Positions 44,169 to 53,173 of a DNA stretch of 64,000 nt are shown piece after piece (position 1 is the first letter of the stretch; every line of letters starts with the position of its first letter). The notes under the pieces were generated by a model. That model was not told the origin of the DNA, ran no database searches, and was given only the letters and a program-made list of their open reading frames with translations. The stretch is from Brevundimonas subvibrioides ATCC 15264 (GTDB taxonomy: Bacteria > Pseudomonadota > Alphaproteobacteria > Caulobacterales > Caulobacteraceae). The stretch lies in NCBI RefSeq assembly GCF_000144605.1, contig NC_014375.1:1488001-1552000 (forward strand), read 5' to 3'. Both the position numbers and the translations under genes were made by a program.

Positions 44169-44366
44169 CTAGGGCCTGTCCCCGCCGCGCTCGAACACCA
44201 CGACGATGCGGTCGTCGGTCCACACTTCGGCACGGGAAAACTGCTCGTTATCGATCAGGGCGTCGCGCGCCAACTCGAGCGCTTCCTCGTTGCTGGGCAG
44301 ATCGATGTATCGGGTCTCGGATGGCCTGGTGGGCCCATCGTGGAGATGTAAGCGATACTGCGGCAA
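44169..44366 (-). CDS. Small DUF6894-like protein
   Basis: About 65 residues. The conserved-looking start is PQYRLHLHDGPTRPSETRYIDLPSNEEALELARDAL, resembling the small DUF6894 proteins (PxYRxxxHDG...) seen in Alphaproteobacteria. The best start is a TTG at 44366; an ATG-initiated version would reach 44459 and would carry a Cys/Arg-rich, unconserved extension. It lies between the tRNA-Val gene and the tRNA remnant. Function unknown. Confidence 0.55.
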   Translation of the reverse strand: MPQYRLHLHDGPTRPSETRYIDLPSNEEALELARDALIDNEQFSRAEVWTDDRIVVVFERGGDRP

Positions 44367-44575
44367 ACGAACTCTCGAGCACTGACGTTCGATGCGCCTG
44401 CAACAAAGGCGCATCTTTCGCGGACGATGACCCGTTCCAGAGGCATGGTCCATACTCAAAGTTGTGCAGTGTTCGGATTATGCTGTGACGTCCGCGCCAC
44501 CGTTCTCCGCCGCAATGCCGACAAGGGCAACGGAACGGGGCTGCAGGTGACCTTCAGCGGCGGAGGGGGAGAGAG

Positions 44576-44650
44576 TGGTGGATGCGACAGGGATTGAACC
44601 TGTGACCCCCTCGGTGTGAACGAGGTGCTCTCCCGCTGAGCTACGCATCC
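44576..44650 (-). tRNA. tRNA-Val, anticodon CAC
   Basis: Read on the minus strand, it is a complete cloverleaf. The acceptor GGATGCG/CGCATCC (44644-44650 with 44580-44586), the D-arm GCTC/GAGC, the anticodon stem CCTCG/CGAGG with loop TTCACAC (anticodon CAC, reading GTG codons), the T-arm ACAGG-TTCAATC-CCTGT, discriminator A and an encoded CCA (44576-44578) are all present. Confidence 0.95.
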
Positions 44651-44725
44651 ATCTCGGGCCCCGCAGACCTCGGTCCATGCGGGGAGGCGGGGACATAGCC
44701 CGCTCCCCGGCGGGAGGCAAGAGGA

Positions 44726-46015
44726 TCAGATGCCGGCGGCGACCACGTTTTCGGGCGTCTCGGCTTCCGGGTCGCCGGGTAGCCAGGCCACGTGGCCGTC
44801 GTAGATGCCCTGGTTCAGGAGGCCTTCTTCCTTCGCGACCAGCACCGGCACCAGCATCTGGCCGGTGACGTTGGTGGCCGTGCGCATCATGTCGATGATC
44901 CGGTCGATGGCGACGATATAGCCGATGCCCTCCAGCGGCAGGCCCGCAGTGGACAGGGTCAGGGTCAGCATGACGATGCTGGTCCCGGGCACCCCGGCGG
45001 TCCCGAGCGACCCCAGCACCGCCGTCAGCCCGATCAGGACGTACTGGGTGATGGTCAGGTCGATGCTGAAATACTGGGCGATGAAGATCGAGGCGATGGC
45101 CGGGTAGATAGCCCCGCAGCCGTCCATCTTGACGTTGGCCCCCAGCGGCACGGCGAAGGCGGCGTAGGCCTGGGGCACGCCCAGCCGCTCGACCGTCTGG
45201 CGCAGGGTGATGGGCAGGGTGCCGAGCGAGGAGGAGGTGGCGAAGGCCGTCTGCTGGGCCGCGAAGGCCCCGCGGAAGAAGCTGGTCGCCTTCAGTCCGT
45301 GCAGCTTCAGCAGCCCGGAATAGACGATCAGGATGTGGAACAGGCAGGCGGCGTAGATGGCGAGGATGAACTTGCCCAGCGGCAGCAGCGCTTCCCAGCC
45401 ATAGCCGCCGACCACCGAGCCGATCAGGCCGAACACGCCGAACGGGGTCAGCTGGATGACCCAGCGGGTGATGCGGAAGATGATGGCCGCGCCCTCGTCC
45501 ACCAGCCGCCGCGCCGTCTGGGCCCGGTCTCCCAGGGCCACCAGCGCCGCCCCGACCAGGGCCGAGAAGAAGATGATCTGCAGCACCTTGCCCTCGCTGA
45601 GCGCCGCGAAGGGGTTGGTCGGAACGATGCCGAGCAGCACCTCCAGCGGGGTCGGGATGACCCGGTCCTTGACCTCGCCCAGCGGCAGGTTGGACAGCCC
45701 CAGCCCCGGGTTGATCAGGTGACCGAAGGCGAAACCGACGAGCACGGCCAGCAGGGAGGTGATGGCGAACCACAGGATGGTGCGCGCGCCCAACCGGATC
45801 GCGCCCGCGCCCGCGCCCAGCTTGGCGATCGAGGAGGCGATGGTGAACAGCACCAGCGGCGCCACCACCATGCGGATCAGGTTCAGATAGACGTCCCCGA
45901 TCGGCTGCAGCCACACCGTCGCCTGTTCCCTCAGGATCAGCCCGGCGATGATGCCGAGCGCGAACCCTGCGGCGGTGCGCTGCCACAGCGGGATGGCGAA
46001 GAATCTGGCGAGCAT
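44726..46015 (-). CDS. Dicarboxylate/amino acid:cation symporter (DAACS family)
   Basis: 429 residues. A GltP/DctA-type secondary transporter that imports C4-dicarboxylates or glutamate/aspartate with H+ or Na+. Eight hydrophobic segments plus two re-entrant loops are indicated; signatures are ATSSSLGTLPITL (HP1), GANVKMDGCGAIYPAIA (TM7, substrate and cation site) and GVPGTSIVMLTLTLSTAGLPL (HP2). ATG 46015 gives the standard N-terminus; a longer start at 46072 is open. It is an isolated gene. Substrate specificity is not predictable with certainty. Confidence 0.92.
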   Translation of the reverse strand: MLARFFAIPLWQRTAAGFALGIIAGLILREQATVWLQPIGDVYLNLIRMVVAPLVLFTIASSIAKLGAGAGAIRLGARTILWFAITSLLAVLVGFAFGHLINPGLGLSNLPLGEVKDRVIPTPLEVLLGIVPTNPFAALSEGKVLQIIFFSALVGAALVALGDRAQTARRLVDEGAAIIFRITRWVIQLTPFGVFGLIGSVVGGYGWEALLPLGKFILAIYAACLFHILIVYSGLLKLHGLKATSFFRGAFAAQQTAFATSSSLGTLPITLRQTVERLGVPQAYAAFAVPLGANVKMDGCGAIYPAIASIFIAQYFSIDLTITQYVLIGLTAVLGSLGTAGVPGTSIVMLTLTLSTAGLPLEGIGYIVAIDRIIDMMRTATNVTGQMLVPVLVAKEEGLLNQGIYDGHVAWLPGDPEAETPENVVAAGI

Positions 46016-46137
46016 GACGGCGGTCTTTCCGGGGAGGAGCCGCAACATGTTGCCTGCCAGGCACGACTGCAACCGGCGCGGTGGCGATGAATTCTATCGA
46101 CGCCCCAGACCCTCTTCCTCCGGGAGAAGGAAGGCCT

Positions 46138-46884
46138 TCAGTGCGCCCCGTTCAACATCCCGTACACCGTCGCATAGTCCCCCCGCGCCTCGGCCCCGCT
46201 CAGGAACTTGACCCGCTCGACCAGCACCGTGTCGTGCCCGGCCTCGAACAGGCTGAGGCTCTCGGCGGTGAAGTCGGCCAGGGGCATGGAGTTGGGGTTC
46301 TCGGCATGGCCCGGCATCAGGTCGGTCGCCACGGCGGGCGGGGCCCATTCGACGACCTTGACCGAGGTCCCCGACAGCTGGGTCCGCAGCGCCTGGGTCC
46401 ACGAATGGATCGCCGCCTTGGTGGCCGAGTAGGTGGGCGTCGCGGCGAGGGGCACGAAGGCGAGGCCCGAGGACACGGTGACGAAGGTCGCCGCCGGTTG
46501 TTGCAGCAGGTGCGGCAGGACCGCCGCCGCCACCCGGATCGTGCCCAGCAGGTTGATGGCCACCGTCTCGTCGACGAGGGCGGCGTCGAACGCTCCGGCG
46601 GACAGATTCTCGGCCTTCATGATTCCGGCGTTGCTGATGACCACGTTCAAGGCCGGATGGTCGGCGATCACCTGCGCCACGACGGCCGGGATCGAGGCGG
46701 GATCGGCCACGTCCAGCACCGCATGGGCCATGCCCGGGTTGGCGGCGCAGACCTCGGCCAGGACCTCGGCGCGGCGGCCGGCGATGATGACCTTTGCGCC
46801 CCTGGTGTGCAGGGCCTCGGCCATGGCGCGGCCGATGCCGGTGCCGCCGCCGGTGATCAGGACAGTGTCGTGTGCGGTGTTCAT
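46138..46884 (-). CDS. Short-chain dehydrogenase/reductase (DltE-like)
   Basis: 248 residues, classical SDR: cofactor motif TGGGTGIGRAMAE (residues 11-23), NAG motif SNAGI, active-site Ser in VSSGLAF and the YSATKAA catalytic pair. The C-terminal region (LADFTAESLSLFEAGHDTVLVERVKFL) matches the DltE-type branch of uncharacterised oxidoreductases, which reduce or oxidise unknown carbonyl or hydroxyl groups. Divergently transcribed from the HxlR regulator with a 106-base intergenic region that holds two palindromes, so it is probably controlled by that regulator. Confidence 0.9.
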   Translation of the reverse strand: MNTAHDTVLITGGGTGIGRAMAEALHTRGAKVIIAGRRAEVLAEVCAANPGMAHAVLDVADPASIPAVVAQVIADHPALNVVISNAGIMKAENLSAGAFDAALVDETVAINLLGTIRVAAAVLPHLLQQPAATFVTVSSGLAFVPLAATPTYSATKAAIHSWTQALRTQLSGTSVKVVEWAPPAVATDLMPGHAENPNSMPLADFTAESLSLFEAGHDTVLVERVKFLSGAEARGDYATVYGMLNGAH

Positions 46885-46930
46885 GTCGTCGCTCCTTCGG
46901 GGTTCCGGCCCCGTGCCGGAGCAGATAGAA

Positions 46931-46969
46931 CGATCACGCACTGATCGAAAGCAGGCACCGAAACGTGCC
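46931..46969. promoter_or_regulatory. Candidate operator pair between SDR and HxlR genes
   Basis: Two inverted repeats lie in the 106-base divergent region: CGATC-N7-GATCG (46931-46947) and GGCAC-N6-GTGCC (46954-46969). HxlR proteins bind short palindromes near their own promoters, so these are likely sites for the adjacent regulator. Confidence 0.5.
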
Positions 46970-46990
46970 ATACGCACCGAAGGGAAACCA

Positions 46991-47407
46991 ATGTCCGCCG
47001 CTGCCGCCAGGCCCGTTGCCGAACGCCCCGCGATCTTCGATCACCCGCCGGTCGATCCGCGCGTCGAGGCCCTGGTCAATGAGGTGATCGGCCGGGTCGC
47101 CGACAAATGGACCATGATCGTGCTGGATGTCCTGGCCGAGCACGGCGAGCAGCGCTTCACCCGGCTGGCGGCCCTGTCCGGCGGCGTCAGCCAGAAGATG
47201 CTGACCCAGACCCTGCGCCAGATGGAGCGCGACGGCCTGGTGGTCCGCACCGTCCACCCGGTGGTGCCGCCCAAGGTCGAGTACCGCCTGACCGACATGG
47301 GCTTCAGCCTCGCCGAGGCCTTCTGTGGCGTCTGGACCTGGGCCGAGGCCCATCTGGCGCGGATCGAGACGGCCCGGGCGGCCTTCGACGCGGCGAAGGC
47401 GGGGTAG
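46991..47407 (+). CDS. HxlR-family transcriptional regulator
   Basis: 138 residues. The HxlR winged helix-turn-helix is seen as VIGRVADKWTMIVLDVLAEHGEQRFTRLAALSGGVSQKMLTQTLRQMERDGLVVRTV, with the wing in PPKVEYRLTDMG. ATG 46991 follows AAGGGAAACC and gives the normal size. Members often respond to formaldehyde or other electrophiles (HxlR, YodB), but this one has only one cysteine (FCGVW), so a thiol switch is uncertain. It probably regulates the divergent SDR. Confidence 0.9.
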   Translation: MSAAAARPVAERPAIFDHPPVDPRVEALVNEVIGRVADKWTMIVLDVLAEHGEQRFTRLAALSGGVSQKMLTQTLRQMERDGLVVRTVHPVVPPKVEYRLTDMGFSLAEAFCGVWTWAEAHLARIETARAAFDAAKAG

Positions 47408-47410
47408 GGG

Positions 47411-48127
47411 TCAGCCCCCGAACATCGCCTTGTTCACGTAATGATCGACCACGATCATATCGACGGCCTCTTCCACGTCCTCGAAGGCATCGACGATGAT
47501 GTCGCCGCCCAGATCCTCGACGGGGATCGGGGTGTAGCCGAAGCTGACCAGGACGCAGGGGATGTTCGCGTCCTTCGCCGTGCCCGCGTCAGGGGCGGCG
47601 TCGCCGACCATGACGGCGCGGGCCGGGTCGCCGCCCACCGATTTGATCGCCTCGATCAGGTGAGCGCCGGAAGGCTTCCGTTCGCTGACCCGGTCGGGGC
47701 CGACGATCGCGGCGAAGTGGCGGGTCAGGTCGATCTTGCCCAGCAGCAGCTCTGACAGGTCGCTGCGCTTGTTGGTGACGACGACCAGGGTCGCGCCCCG
47801 CGCCGACAGGGTCTCCAGCGTCTCGACCACGCCGTCGAACGGGGCGGATTCATCGGCGATGTGCTCGATGTAGTCGGCGATGAAGGCGTCGAACAGGTCG
47901 GGGTTGCGTGCCTGTTCCAGCGGCGCGCCGGCCAGGGTGAAGCCGTGCTCCAGCAGGGCCCGGGCCCCGCCGCCGATCAGGTCGCGGGCGCCCTCCATGG
48001 GGGCAGGCGGCAGACCCTTCGACACCAGCATGCGGTTCAGGGTGCCGACCAGGTCCTGATGCGTCTCCACCAGGGTGCCGTCCAGGTCGAAGGCCAGGGT
48101 CCAGCCTTCAAGGTCGCGTTCGATCAT
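47411..48127 (-). CDS. gph: HAD-family phosphoglycolate phosphatase
   Basis: 238 residues. HAD motifs FDLDGTLVET (I), VVTNKR (II), RKPSGAHL (III) and MVGDAAPDAGTAKDANI (IV) give a Gph-type phosphatase, which removes 2-phosphoglycolate formed by DNA repair and oxygenation reactions. The cap helices (LNRMLVSKGLPPAPMEGARDLIGGGARALL) match the type. Divergent from glmU with about 68 bases between. Confidence 0.87.
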   Translation of the reverse strand: MIERDLEGWTLAFDLDGTLVETHQDLVGTLNRMLVSKGLPPAPMEGARDLIGGGARALLEHGFTLAGAPLEQARNPDLFDAFIADYIEHIADESAPFDGVVETLETLSARGATLVVVTNKRSDLSELLLGKIDLTRHFAAIVGPDRVSERKPSGAHLIEAIKSVGGDPARAVMVGDAAPDAGTAKDANIPCVLVSFGYTPIPVEDLGGDIIVDAFEDVEEAVDMIVVDHYVNKAMFGG

Positions 48128-48195
48128 CTTGCCTTCTCCCGTCGGGCCGCCCGATGGGTTAGACCTCGGCCGTTGACTAGCCGCCGGACCGATTC

Positions 48196-49545
48196 ATGAC
48201 CAGCCACCCCAGAGCCGCCATCATCCTCGCCGCCGGCCAGGGCACGCGGATGAAGTCGCCGGTGCCCAAGGTGCTTCATCCGGTCGGTCACCGCGCCATG
48301 CTGGACCACGCCATCGACGCGGCCGAGGCCCTGGGCTGCGAGCGGATCGTGGTCGTGGTGGGCGCGCACTCTCCGGAAGTGCGGGCGCATGTGGTCGACC
48401 GGCTGGGCGAGGAGTCCATCGCGGTCCAGGACCCGCCGCTGGGCACGGGCCACGCGGTCCGTGCCGCTGAAGCGGTGCTCGGCGACTTCGTCGGGCAGGT
48501 GGTCGTGACCTATGGCGACGTGCCCCTGCTGCGCGCCGCCGATATCGAGGCGGTGTTCGAGGCGCATGACGGGGTGACGGTCATCGGCTTCGAGGCGGCC
48601 GATCCGGGGGCCTATGGCCGTCTGGTCATGGAAGGCGACACCCTGACCGCCATCACCGAGGCCAAGGAGGCCTCGGCCGAGGTCCTGGCCCTGAAGACCT
48701 GCAATTCGGGCGTCATGGCGGCACCCGTCGGCCTCCTGTTCGAGCTGCTGGCCGAGGTGACCAACGAGAACGCCAAGGGCGAATTCTATCTGACCGACGT
48801 GGTCGAGCTGGCCCGCAAGCGCGGCGCGCCGACGCGGGCGGTGATGGCGTCCGAGGACTCGGTCATGGGGGTCAACGCCCAGGCCGAGCTGGCGACCGCC
48901 GAGGCCCTGTTCCAGAAGGTGCAGCGCGAGACCTTCCTGGCCGCCGGCGTGACGATGAGCGCGCCGGAGACGGTGCATTTCGCCTGGGACACCCGGGTGG
49001 GCGCGGGCACGGTGATCGAGCCCTTCGTGGTCTTCGGTCCCGGCGCGACGGTGGCCGAACGCGCGCGCATCCGCAGCTTCAGCCATATCGAGGGCGCGAC
49101 GATCGCGACGGGGGCCGAGGTCGGACCCTATGCGCGGCTGCGCCCCGGCGCGGACCTGGGCGAGGGCGTCCGGGTCGGCAATTTCGTCGAGGTCAAGAAC
49201 GTGCGGATGGAGACGGGGGCCAAGGCCAACCACCTGTCCTATCTGGGCGACGGCTCGGTGGGGGTGGGCGCGAACATCGGCGCGGGCACGATCTTCTGCA
49301 ACTACGACGGCTTCAACAAGGTCCGCACCGAGGTCGAGGCCGGGGCCTTCGTCGGGTCGAACTCGGCGCTGGTCGCGCCGGTGACGATCGGGGCGGGAGC
49401 GGTGATCGGCTCGGGCTCGGTCATCACCGAGGATGTGCCGGCCGACGCCATGGCCCTGGGACGCGGGCGTCAGGTGAACATGCCGGGCGCGGGGGCGGCG
49501 TTCCGCGAACGGGCGAAGGCGATCAAGGCGGCGAAATCGAAATGA
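48196..49545 (+). CDS. glmU: Bifunctional UDP-GlcNAc pyrophosphorylase / GlcN-1-P N-acetyltransferase
   Basis: 449 residues. The N-terminal pyrophosphorylase (about 1-225) starts [15 protein letters not shown] with [10 protein letters not shown] and YGDVPLL. The C-terminal left-handed beta-helix acetyltransferase (about 245-449) contains hexapeptide repeats and the conserved [23 protein letters not shown]. It makes UDP-GlcNAc for peptidoglycan and LPS. It overlaps rpiA by 4 bases. ATG 48196 gives the normal N-terminus. Confidence 0.97.
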   Translation: MTSHPRAAIILAAGQGTRMKSPVPKVLHPVGHRAMLDHAIDAAEALGCERIVVVVGAHSPEVRAHVVDRLGEESIAVQDPPLGTGHAVRAAEAVLGDFVGQVVVTYGDVPLLRAADIEAVFEAHDGVTVIGFEAADPGAYGRLVMEGDTLTAITEAKEASAEVLALKTCNSGVMAAPVGLLFELLAEVTNENAKGEFYLTDVVELARKRGAPTRAVMASEDSVMGVNAQAELATAEALFQKVQRETFLAAGVTMSAPETVHFAWDTRVGAGTVIEPFVVFGPGATVAERARIRSFSHIEGATIATGAEVGPYARLRPGADLGEGVRVGNFVEVKNVRMETGAKANHLSYLGDGSVGVGANIGAGTIFCNYDGFNKVRTEVEAGAFVGSNSALVAPVTIGAGAVIGSGSVITEDVPADAMALGRGRQVNMPGAGAAFRERAKAIKAAKSK

Positions 49546-50225
49546 GCGATCACCAGAAACAGATCGCCGGCGAGGCCGCGGCCCTGCGGGTCGAGGCGGG
49601 CATGGTGGTGGGGCTGGGCACCGGGTCGACCGCGGGCTGGTTCGTGAAGGCGCTCGCGGCGCGGAGCCTGACCGGGCTGCGCTGCGTGCCGACGTCAGAG
49701 AAGACCGCCGACCTGGCCCGCGAACTGGGCCTGCCGCTGACGACGCTGGAGGATGTCTCGCGCATCGACCTTACCGTCGACGGTGCCGACGAGGTCGGCC
49801 CGGGGCTGGCCCTGATCAAGGGCGGCGGGGCGGCCCTGCTGCGCGAGAAGCTGGTGTGGGAGGCGTCGGACCGCTGCATCGTCATCGCCGATGCGGCGAA
49901 GGTGGTGCCGGTGCTGGGGGCCTTCCCCCTGCCGATCGAGGTCGTCGCCTTCGGCCACAAGGCCACGGCGAACCGGATCATGGATGTGCTGACCGACCAC
50001 GACATCACCATGCCCGCCCGGCTGCGCCAGGCGGATCGGGGCGTGGTCCGCACGGACGGCGGCAACGTCATCTACGACGCGAAATGCGTCGCCATCCACG
50101 ACCCGGTTCGCCTGGCCGACGACCTGAAGCTGATCACCGGCGTGGTCGAGCACGGCCTGTTCCTCGATCTGGCCGACGAGGCGATCATCGGGCGGGACGA
50201 CGGGGTCGAGGTGCTGGTGCCCTAG
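49542..50225 (+). CDS. rpiA: Ribose-5-phosphate isomerase A
   Basis: 227 residues. Interconverts ribose 5-phosphate and ribulose 5-phosphate in the pentose phosphate pathway. Motifs are [12 protein letters not shown] (phosphate binding), [11 protein letters not shown] (catalytic Asp region), and [14 protein letters not shown]. The start codon lies inside the glmU stop (ATGA), so the two genes are coupled although their pathways differ. The following intergenic region holds inverted repeats. Confidence 0.95.
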   Translation: MSDHQKQIAGEAAALRVEAGMVVGLGTGSTAGWFVKALAARSLTGLRCVPTSEKTADLARELGLPLTTLEDVSRIDLTVDGADEVGPGLALIKGGGAALLREKLVWEASDRCIVIADAAKVVPVLGAFPLPIEVVAFGHKATANRIMDVLTDHDITMPARLRQADRGVVRTDGGNVIYDAKCVAIHDPVRLADDLKLITGVVEHGLFLDLADEAIIGRDDGVEVLVP

Positions 50226-50279
50226 GCGCTGATTGGCGCAGGCCTCAAGCCTTGCCGCTCTGACCCCGGGTCACTAAGT

Positions 50280-50355
50280 CCTGCGTCCCCCGCGCGGCTC
50301 CCCATGGACGCAGGCGGTCGACCCGAACGGGTCGGACGGGTCGGACGGTATTTTT
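50280..50355 (+). terminator. Inverted repeats and T-tract after rpiA
   Basis: CCTGCGTCC (50280-50288) pairs with GGACGCAGG (50306-50314). Further on, CGACCC (50319-50324) can pair with either of two GGGTCG copies (50329-50334 or 50338-50343), and TTTTT lies at 50351-50355. It may be the glmU-rpiA terminator, or alternative structures in the gor leader. Confidence 0.4.
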
Positions 50356-50368
50356 CGCGGAGCCCGGC

Positions 50369-51763
50369 ATGGCCGACTACGACTACGACCTCTTCGTCAT
50401 CGGTGCCGGTTCGGGCGGGGTGAGGGCGGCGCGCCTGACGGCGCTGGGCGGCAAGAAGGTGGCGATCGCAGAGGAGCACCGCGTCGGCGGGACCTGCGTG
50501 ATCCGGGGCTGCGTGCCCAAGAAGTTCATGGTCATGGCCAGCGACTTCGCCCACCAGTTCCACACCGCCGAGGGCTATGGCTGGACGGTGGAGGCCAGTT
50601 TCGACTGGCCCAAATTCATCGAGACCAAGGATGTCGAGATCGCCCGGCTGTCGGGCATCTATGCCGCCAACCTCGGCAAGGCGGGCGTTGAGCTGATCCA
50701 TGGCCGCGCGGTCCTGACCGACGCCCACACGGTGGTCATCGCGGGCAAGGGCGAGGACGGCGGCGACCTGACCGTCACGGCCGAGCGCATCCTGATCGCA
50801 ACGGGCGGCCGCCCGTGGATGCCGGAAGAGCTGCCGGGCATCGAGCACGCGATCACCTCGGAGGAAGCCTTCCACCTGCCGGAACTGCCCAAGCGCATCC
50901 TGATCGCGGGCGGCGGCTATATCGCGGTGGAGTTCGCCGGGATCTTCGCCGGGCTGGGGGTCGAGACGACCCTGATCTATCGCGGGCCGAACATCCTGCG
51001 GGGCTTCGACGACGACGTACGCGCCCATCTGGCCGGAGAGATCGAGAAGCGCGGCATCAAGGTCGTCCTCGGCTGCCAGCACAAGGAAATCCGCAAGACC
51101 GACAGCGGTCTCGTGAACGTGCTGGAGAACGGCATGGAGCTGGAGACCGACGTCGTCATGTTCGCGACCGGCCGCGTCCCGCACGTGAAGTCCCTGGGGC
51201 TGGAGACGGCGGGCGTCGCCCTGAACGACAAGGGCGCGATCCAGGTCGACACGCTGTCGAAGACCACGGCCGACAACATCTGGGCCATCGGCGACGTGAC
51301 CGACCGGATGAACCTGACCCCCGTCGCGATCCGCGAGGCGGTCGCCTTCCACGAGACCGTCTACAAGGGCAACCCCCAGCATTTCGACTATGAGGCGGTG
51401 GCGACCGCTGTGTTCAGCCAGCCGCCGGTCGGCACCGTCGGGCTCAGCGAAAGCGAGGCGAGGCGGACCTGTTCCGGCGCGGTCGATATCTATTCGACGA
51501 AGTTCCGGCCGATGAAATACGCCTTCACCGGATCGGACGAGCGGGTGCTGATGAAGCTGGTGGTGGATGCGTCCAACGACCGCGTCGTGGGCGTCCACAT
51601 CGTCGGACCGGAAGCGCCGGAGATGATCCAGCTGGCCGCCATCGCCGTGAAGGCCGGACTGACCAAGGCCCAGTGGGACGCCACCTGCGCCGTCCACCCG
51701 ACCATGGCCGAGGAACTGGTGACGCTGAAGGTGAAGCAGAACCAGGAAACTTCGGCGGGCTAG
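50369..51763 (+). CDS. gor: Glutathione-disulfide reductase
   Basis: 464 residues. A pyridine nucleotide-disulfide oxidoreductase with FAD motif VIGAGSGGVRAARL, redox-active disulfide in GGTCVIRGCVPKK (residues about 45-57; CVIRGC is common in alphaproteobacterial Gor in place of CVNVGC), NADPH motif AGGGYIAVEFAGIFAGLG and C-terminal His in CAVHPTMAEE. It reduces GSSG to GSH in the cytosol. GGAGCCCGGC precedes the ATG. Confidence 0.94.
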   Translation: MADYDYDLFVIGAGSGGVRAARLTALGGKKVAIAEEHRVGGTCVIRGCVPKKFMVMASDFAHQFHTAEGYGWTVEASFDWPKFIETKDVEIARLSGIYAANLGKAGVELIHGRAVLTDAHTVVIAGKGEDGGDLTVTAERILIATGGRPWMPEELPGIEHAITSEEAFHLPELPKRILIAGGGYIAVEFAGIFAGLGVETTLIYRGPNILRGFDDDVRAHLAGEIEKRGIKVVLGCQHKEIRKTDSGLVNVLENGMELETDVVMFATGRVPHVKSLGLETAGVALNDKGAIQVDTLSKTTADNIWAIGDVTDRMNLTPVAIREAVAFHETVYKGNPQHFDYEAVATAVFSQPPVGTVGLSESEARRTCSGAVDIYSTKFRPMKYAFTGSDERVLMKLVVDASNDRVVGVHIVGPEAPEMIQLAAIAVKAGLTKAQWDATCAVHPTMAEELVTLKVKQNQETSAG

Positions 51764-51767
51764 TTTG

Positions 51768-51796
51768 TTGTTTCGCAACCGCGAGAGGCCTATTCT
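51768..51796 (+). promoter_or_regulatory. Promoter candidate for the DAHP synthase gene
   Basis: TTGTTT (51768-51773), a 17-base spacer and TATTCT (51791-51796). The ATG of the next gene begins 7 bases after the -10 hexamer, so transcription would start at the start codon and the mRNA would be leaderless. No ribosome-binding site is seen at normal spacing. Confidence 0.55.
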
Positions 51797-51802
51797 ACGG
51801 CC

Positions 51803-53173
51803 ATGACCATGCGCTGGACCCCTGAATCCTGGAGAAACAAGCCCGTCGTGCACATGCCGACGGACTATCCGGACGTGCGCGAGCTTCAGCGCGTCGAGGA
51901 CGAATTGCGGGCCCTGCCGCCGCTGGTCTTCGCCGGAGAAGCCCGGACGCTGACAGCCAAGCTGGCCGACGTGGAGGCGGGCAAGGCCTTCCTGCTGCAG
52001 GGCGGCGACTGCGCCGAGAGCTTCAAGGAGTTCTCGACCGACAACATCCGCGACACCTTCCGCCTGCTGCTGCAGATGGCGGTGGTCCTGACCTTCGCGG
52101 GTCGCAAGCCCGTGGTGAAGGTCGGCCGGATCGCCGGCCAGTTCGCCAAGCCGCGCAGTTCGCCCATCGAGGAGATCGATGGCGTGACCCTGCCGTCCTA
52201 TCGCGGCGACAACATCAACGGCTCGGCCTTCACGCCCGAAGAGCGGGTGCCCGATCCCCAGCGGTTGCTGAAGGCCTACAACCAGTCGGCCTCGACTCTG
52301 AACCTGCTGCGCGCCTTCGCGGGCGGCGGCTATGCCGACCTGTACAACATCCATCGCTGGACCCAGGGCTTCGCCGACCACGGCATCGGAGCCCAGTATC
52401 GCGAACTGGCCGACAAGATCGCCGAGGCCCTGGCCTTCATGGAGGCGGTCGGCGTTACGCCCGAGACACACCCCGACCTGAGCCGCGTCGAGGTCTTCAC
52501 CTCGCACGAGGCCCTCCTGCTGAACGTCGAGAGCGCCCTGACGCGGCTGGATGGCGGCACGGGCGAGTGGTTCGATACCTCGGCGCACATGCTGTGGATC
52601 GGCGAACGGACCCGCCAGCTGGACGGGGCCCACGTCGAGTTCATGCGCGGCATCCGGAACCCGATCGGCGTGAAGTGCGGCCCGACCATGGAGGCCGACG
52701 ACCTGCTGCCCCTGATCGACGCGCTGAATCCCGACAATATCTCGGGTCGCCTGACCCTGATCGGACGCTTCGGTCACGACAAGGTCGGCAAGCGGCTGCC
52801 CGGCCTGATGCGGGCGGTGAAGGCGGCGGGCAAGAAGGTGATCTGGTCGATCGACCCGATGCACGGCAACACCCTGATGGCCGCCAGTGGCTACAAGACC
52901 CGGCCGTTCGACCGGATCCTGGGCGAGGTGAAGGGCTTCATCGACGTGGCCGAATCGGAAGGCGTCCATCCCGGCGGCGTCCACCTGGAGATGACCGGCC
53001 AGAACGTCACCGAGTGCATCGGCGGGGCCCAGGCCGTGTCCGAGGACGACCTGTCCAGCCGCTATCATACCCATTGCGATCCGCGCCTGAACGCCGACCA
53101 GGCGCTGGAGCTGGCCTTCCTGGTGGCCGAGCGGCTCAAGAGCGGACGGCTGAATCAGTCGCGCGCGGCGTGA
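51803..53173 (+). CDS. Type II 3-deoxy-7-phosphoheptulonate (DAHP) synthase
   Basis: 456 residues. The class II (plant-like) enzyme: [12 protein letters not shown] near the N-terminus, [30 protein letters not shown], and the C-terminal [29 protein letters not shown]. It condenses phosphoenolpyruvate and erythrose 4-phosphate, the first step of aromatic amino acid synthesis. Another in-frame ATG lies at 51809. Its stop overlaps the GTG of the prephenate dehydratase gene, so flux into and through the Phe branch is coordinated. Confidence 0.95.
   Translation: MTMRWTPESWRNKPVVHMPTDYPDVRELQRVEDELRALPPLVFAGEARTLTAKLADVEAGKAFLLQGGDCAESFKEFSTDNIRDTFRLLLQMAVVLTFAGRKPVVKVGRIAGQFAKPRSSPIEEIDGVTLPSYRGDNINGSAFTPEERVPDPQRLLKAYNQSASTLNLLRAFAGGGYADLYNIHRWTQGFADHGIGAQYRELADKIAEALAFMEAVGVTPETHPDLSRVEVFTSHEALLLNVESALTRLDGGTGEWFDTSAHMLWIGERTRQLDGAHVEFMRGIRNPIGVKCGPTMEADDLLPLIDALNPDNISGRLTLIGRFGHDKVGKRLPGLMRAVKAAGKKVIWSIDPMHGNTLMAASGYKTRPFDRILGEVKGFIDVAESEGVHPGGVHLEMTGQNVTECIGGAQAVSEDDLSSRYHTHCDPRLNADQALELAFLVAERLKSGRLNQSRAA

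Noticed and set aside
44478..46064. Long minus-strand frame overlapping the symporter in another frame
   Set aside because: Frame-shifted reading of the DAACS gene; Arg/Gly/Pro-rich translation; also runs across the tRNA-Val gene.
50222..53074. Long open reading frame on the minus strand opposite gor and DAHP synthase (950 codons)
   Set aside because: High GC and strong third-position GC bias open antisense frames. It overlaps two well-supported genes and its translation shows no recognisable domain.
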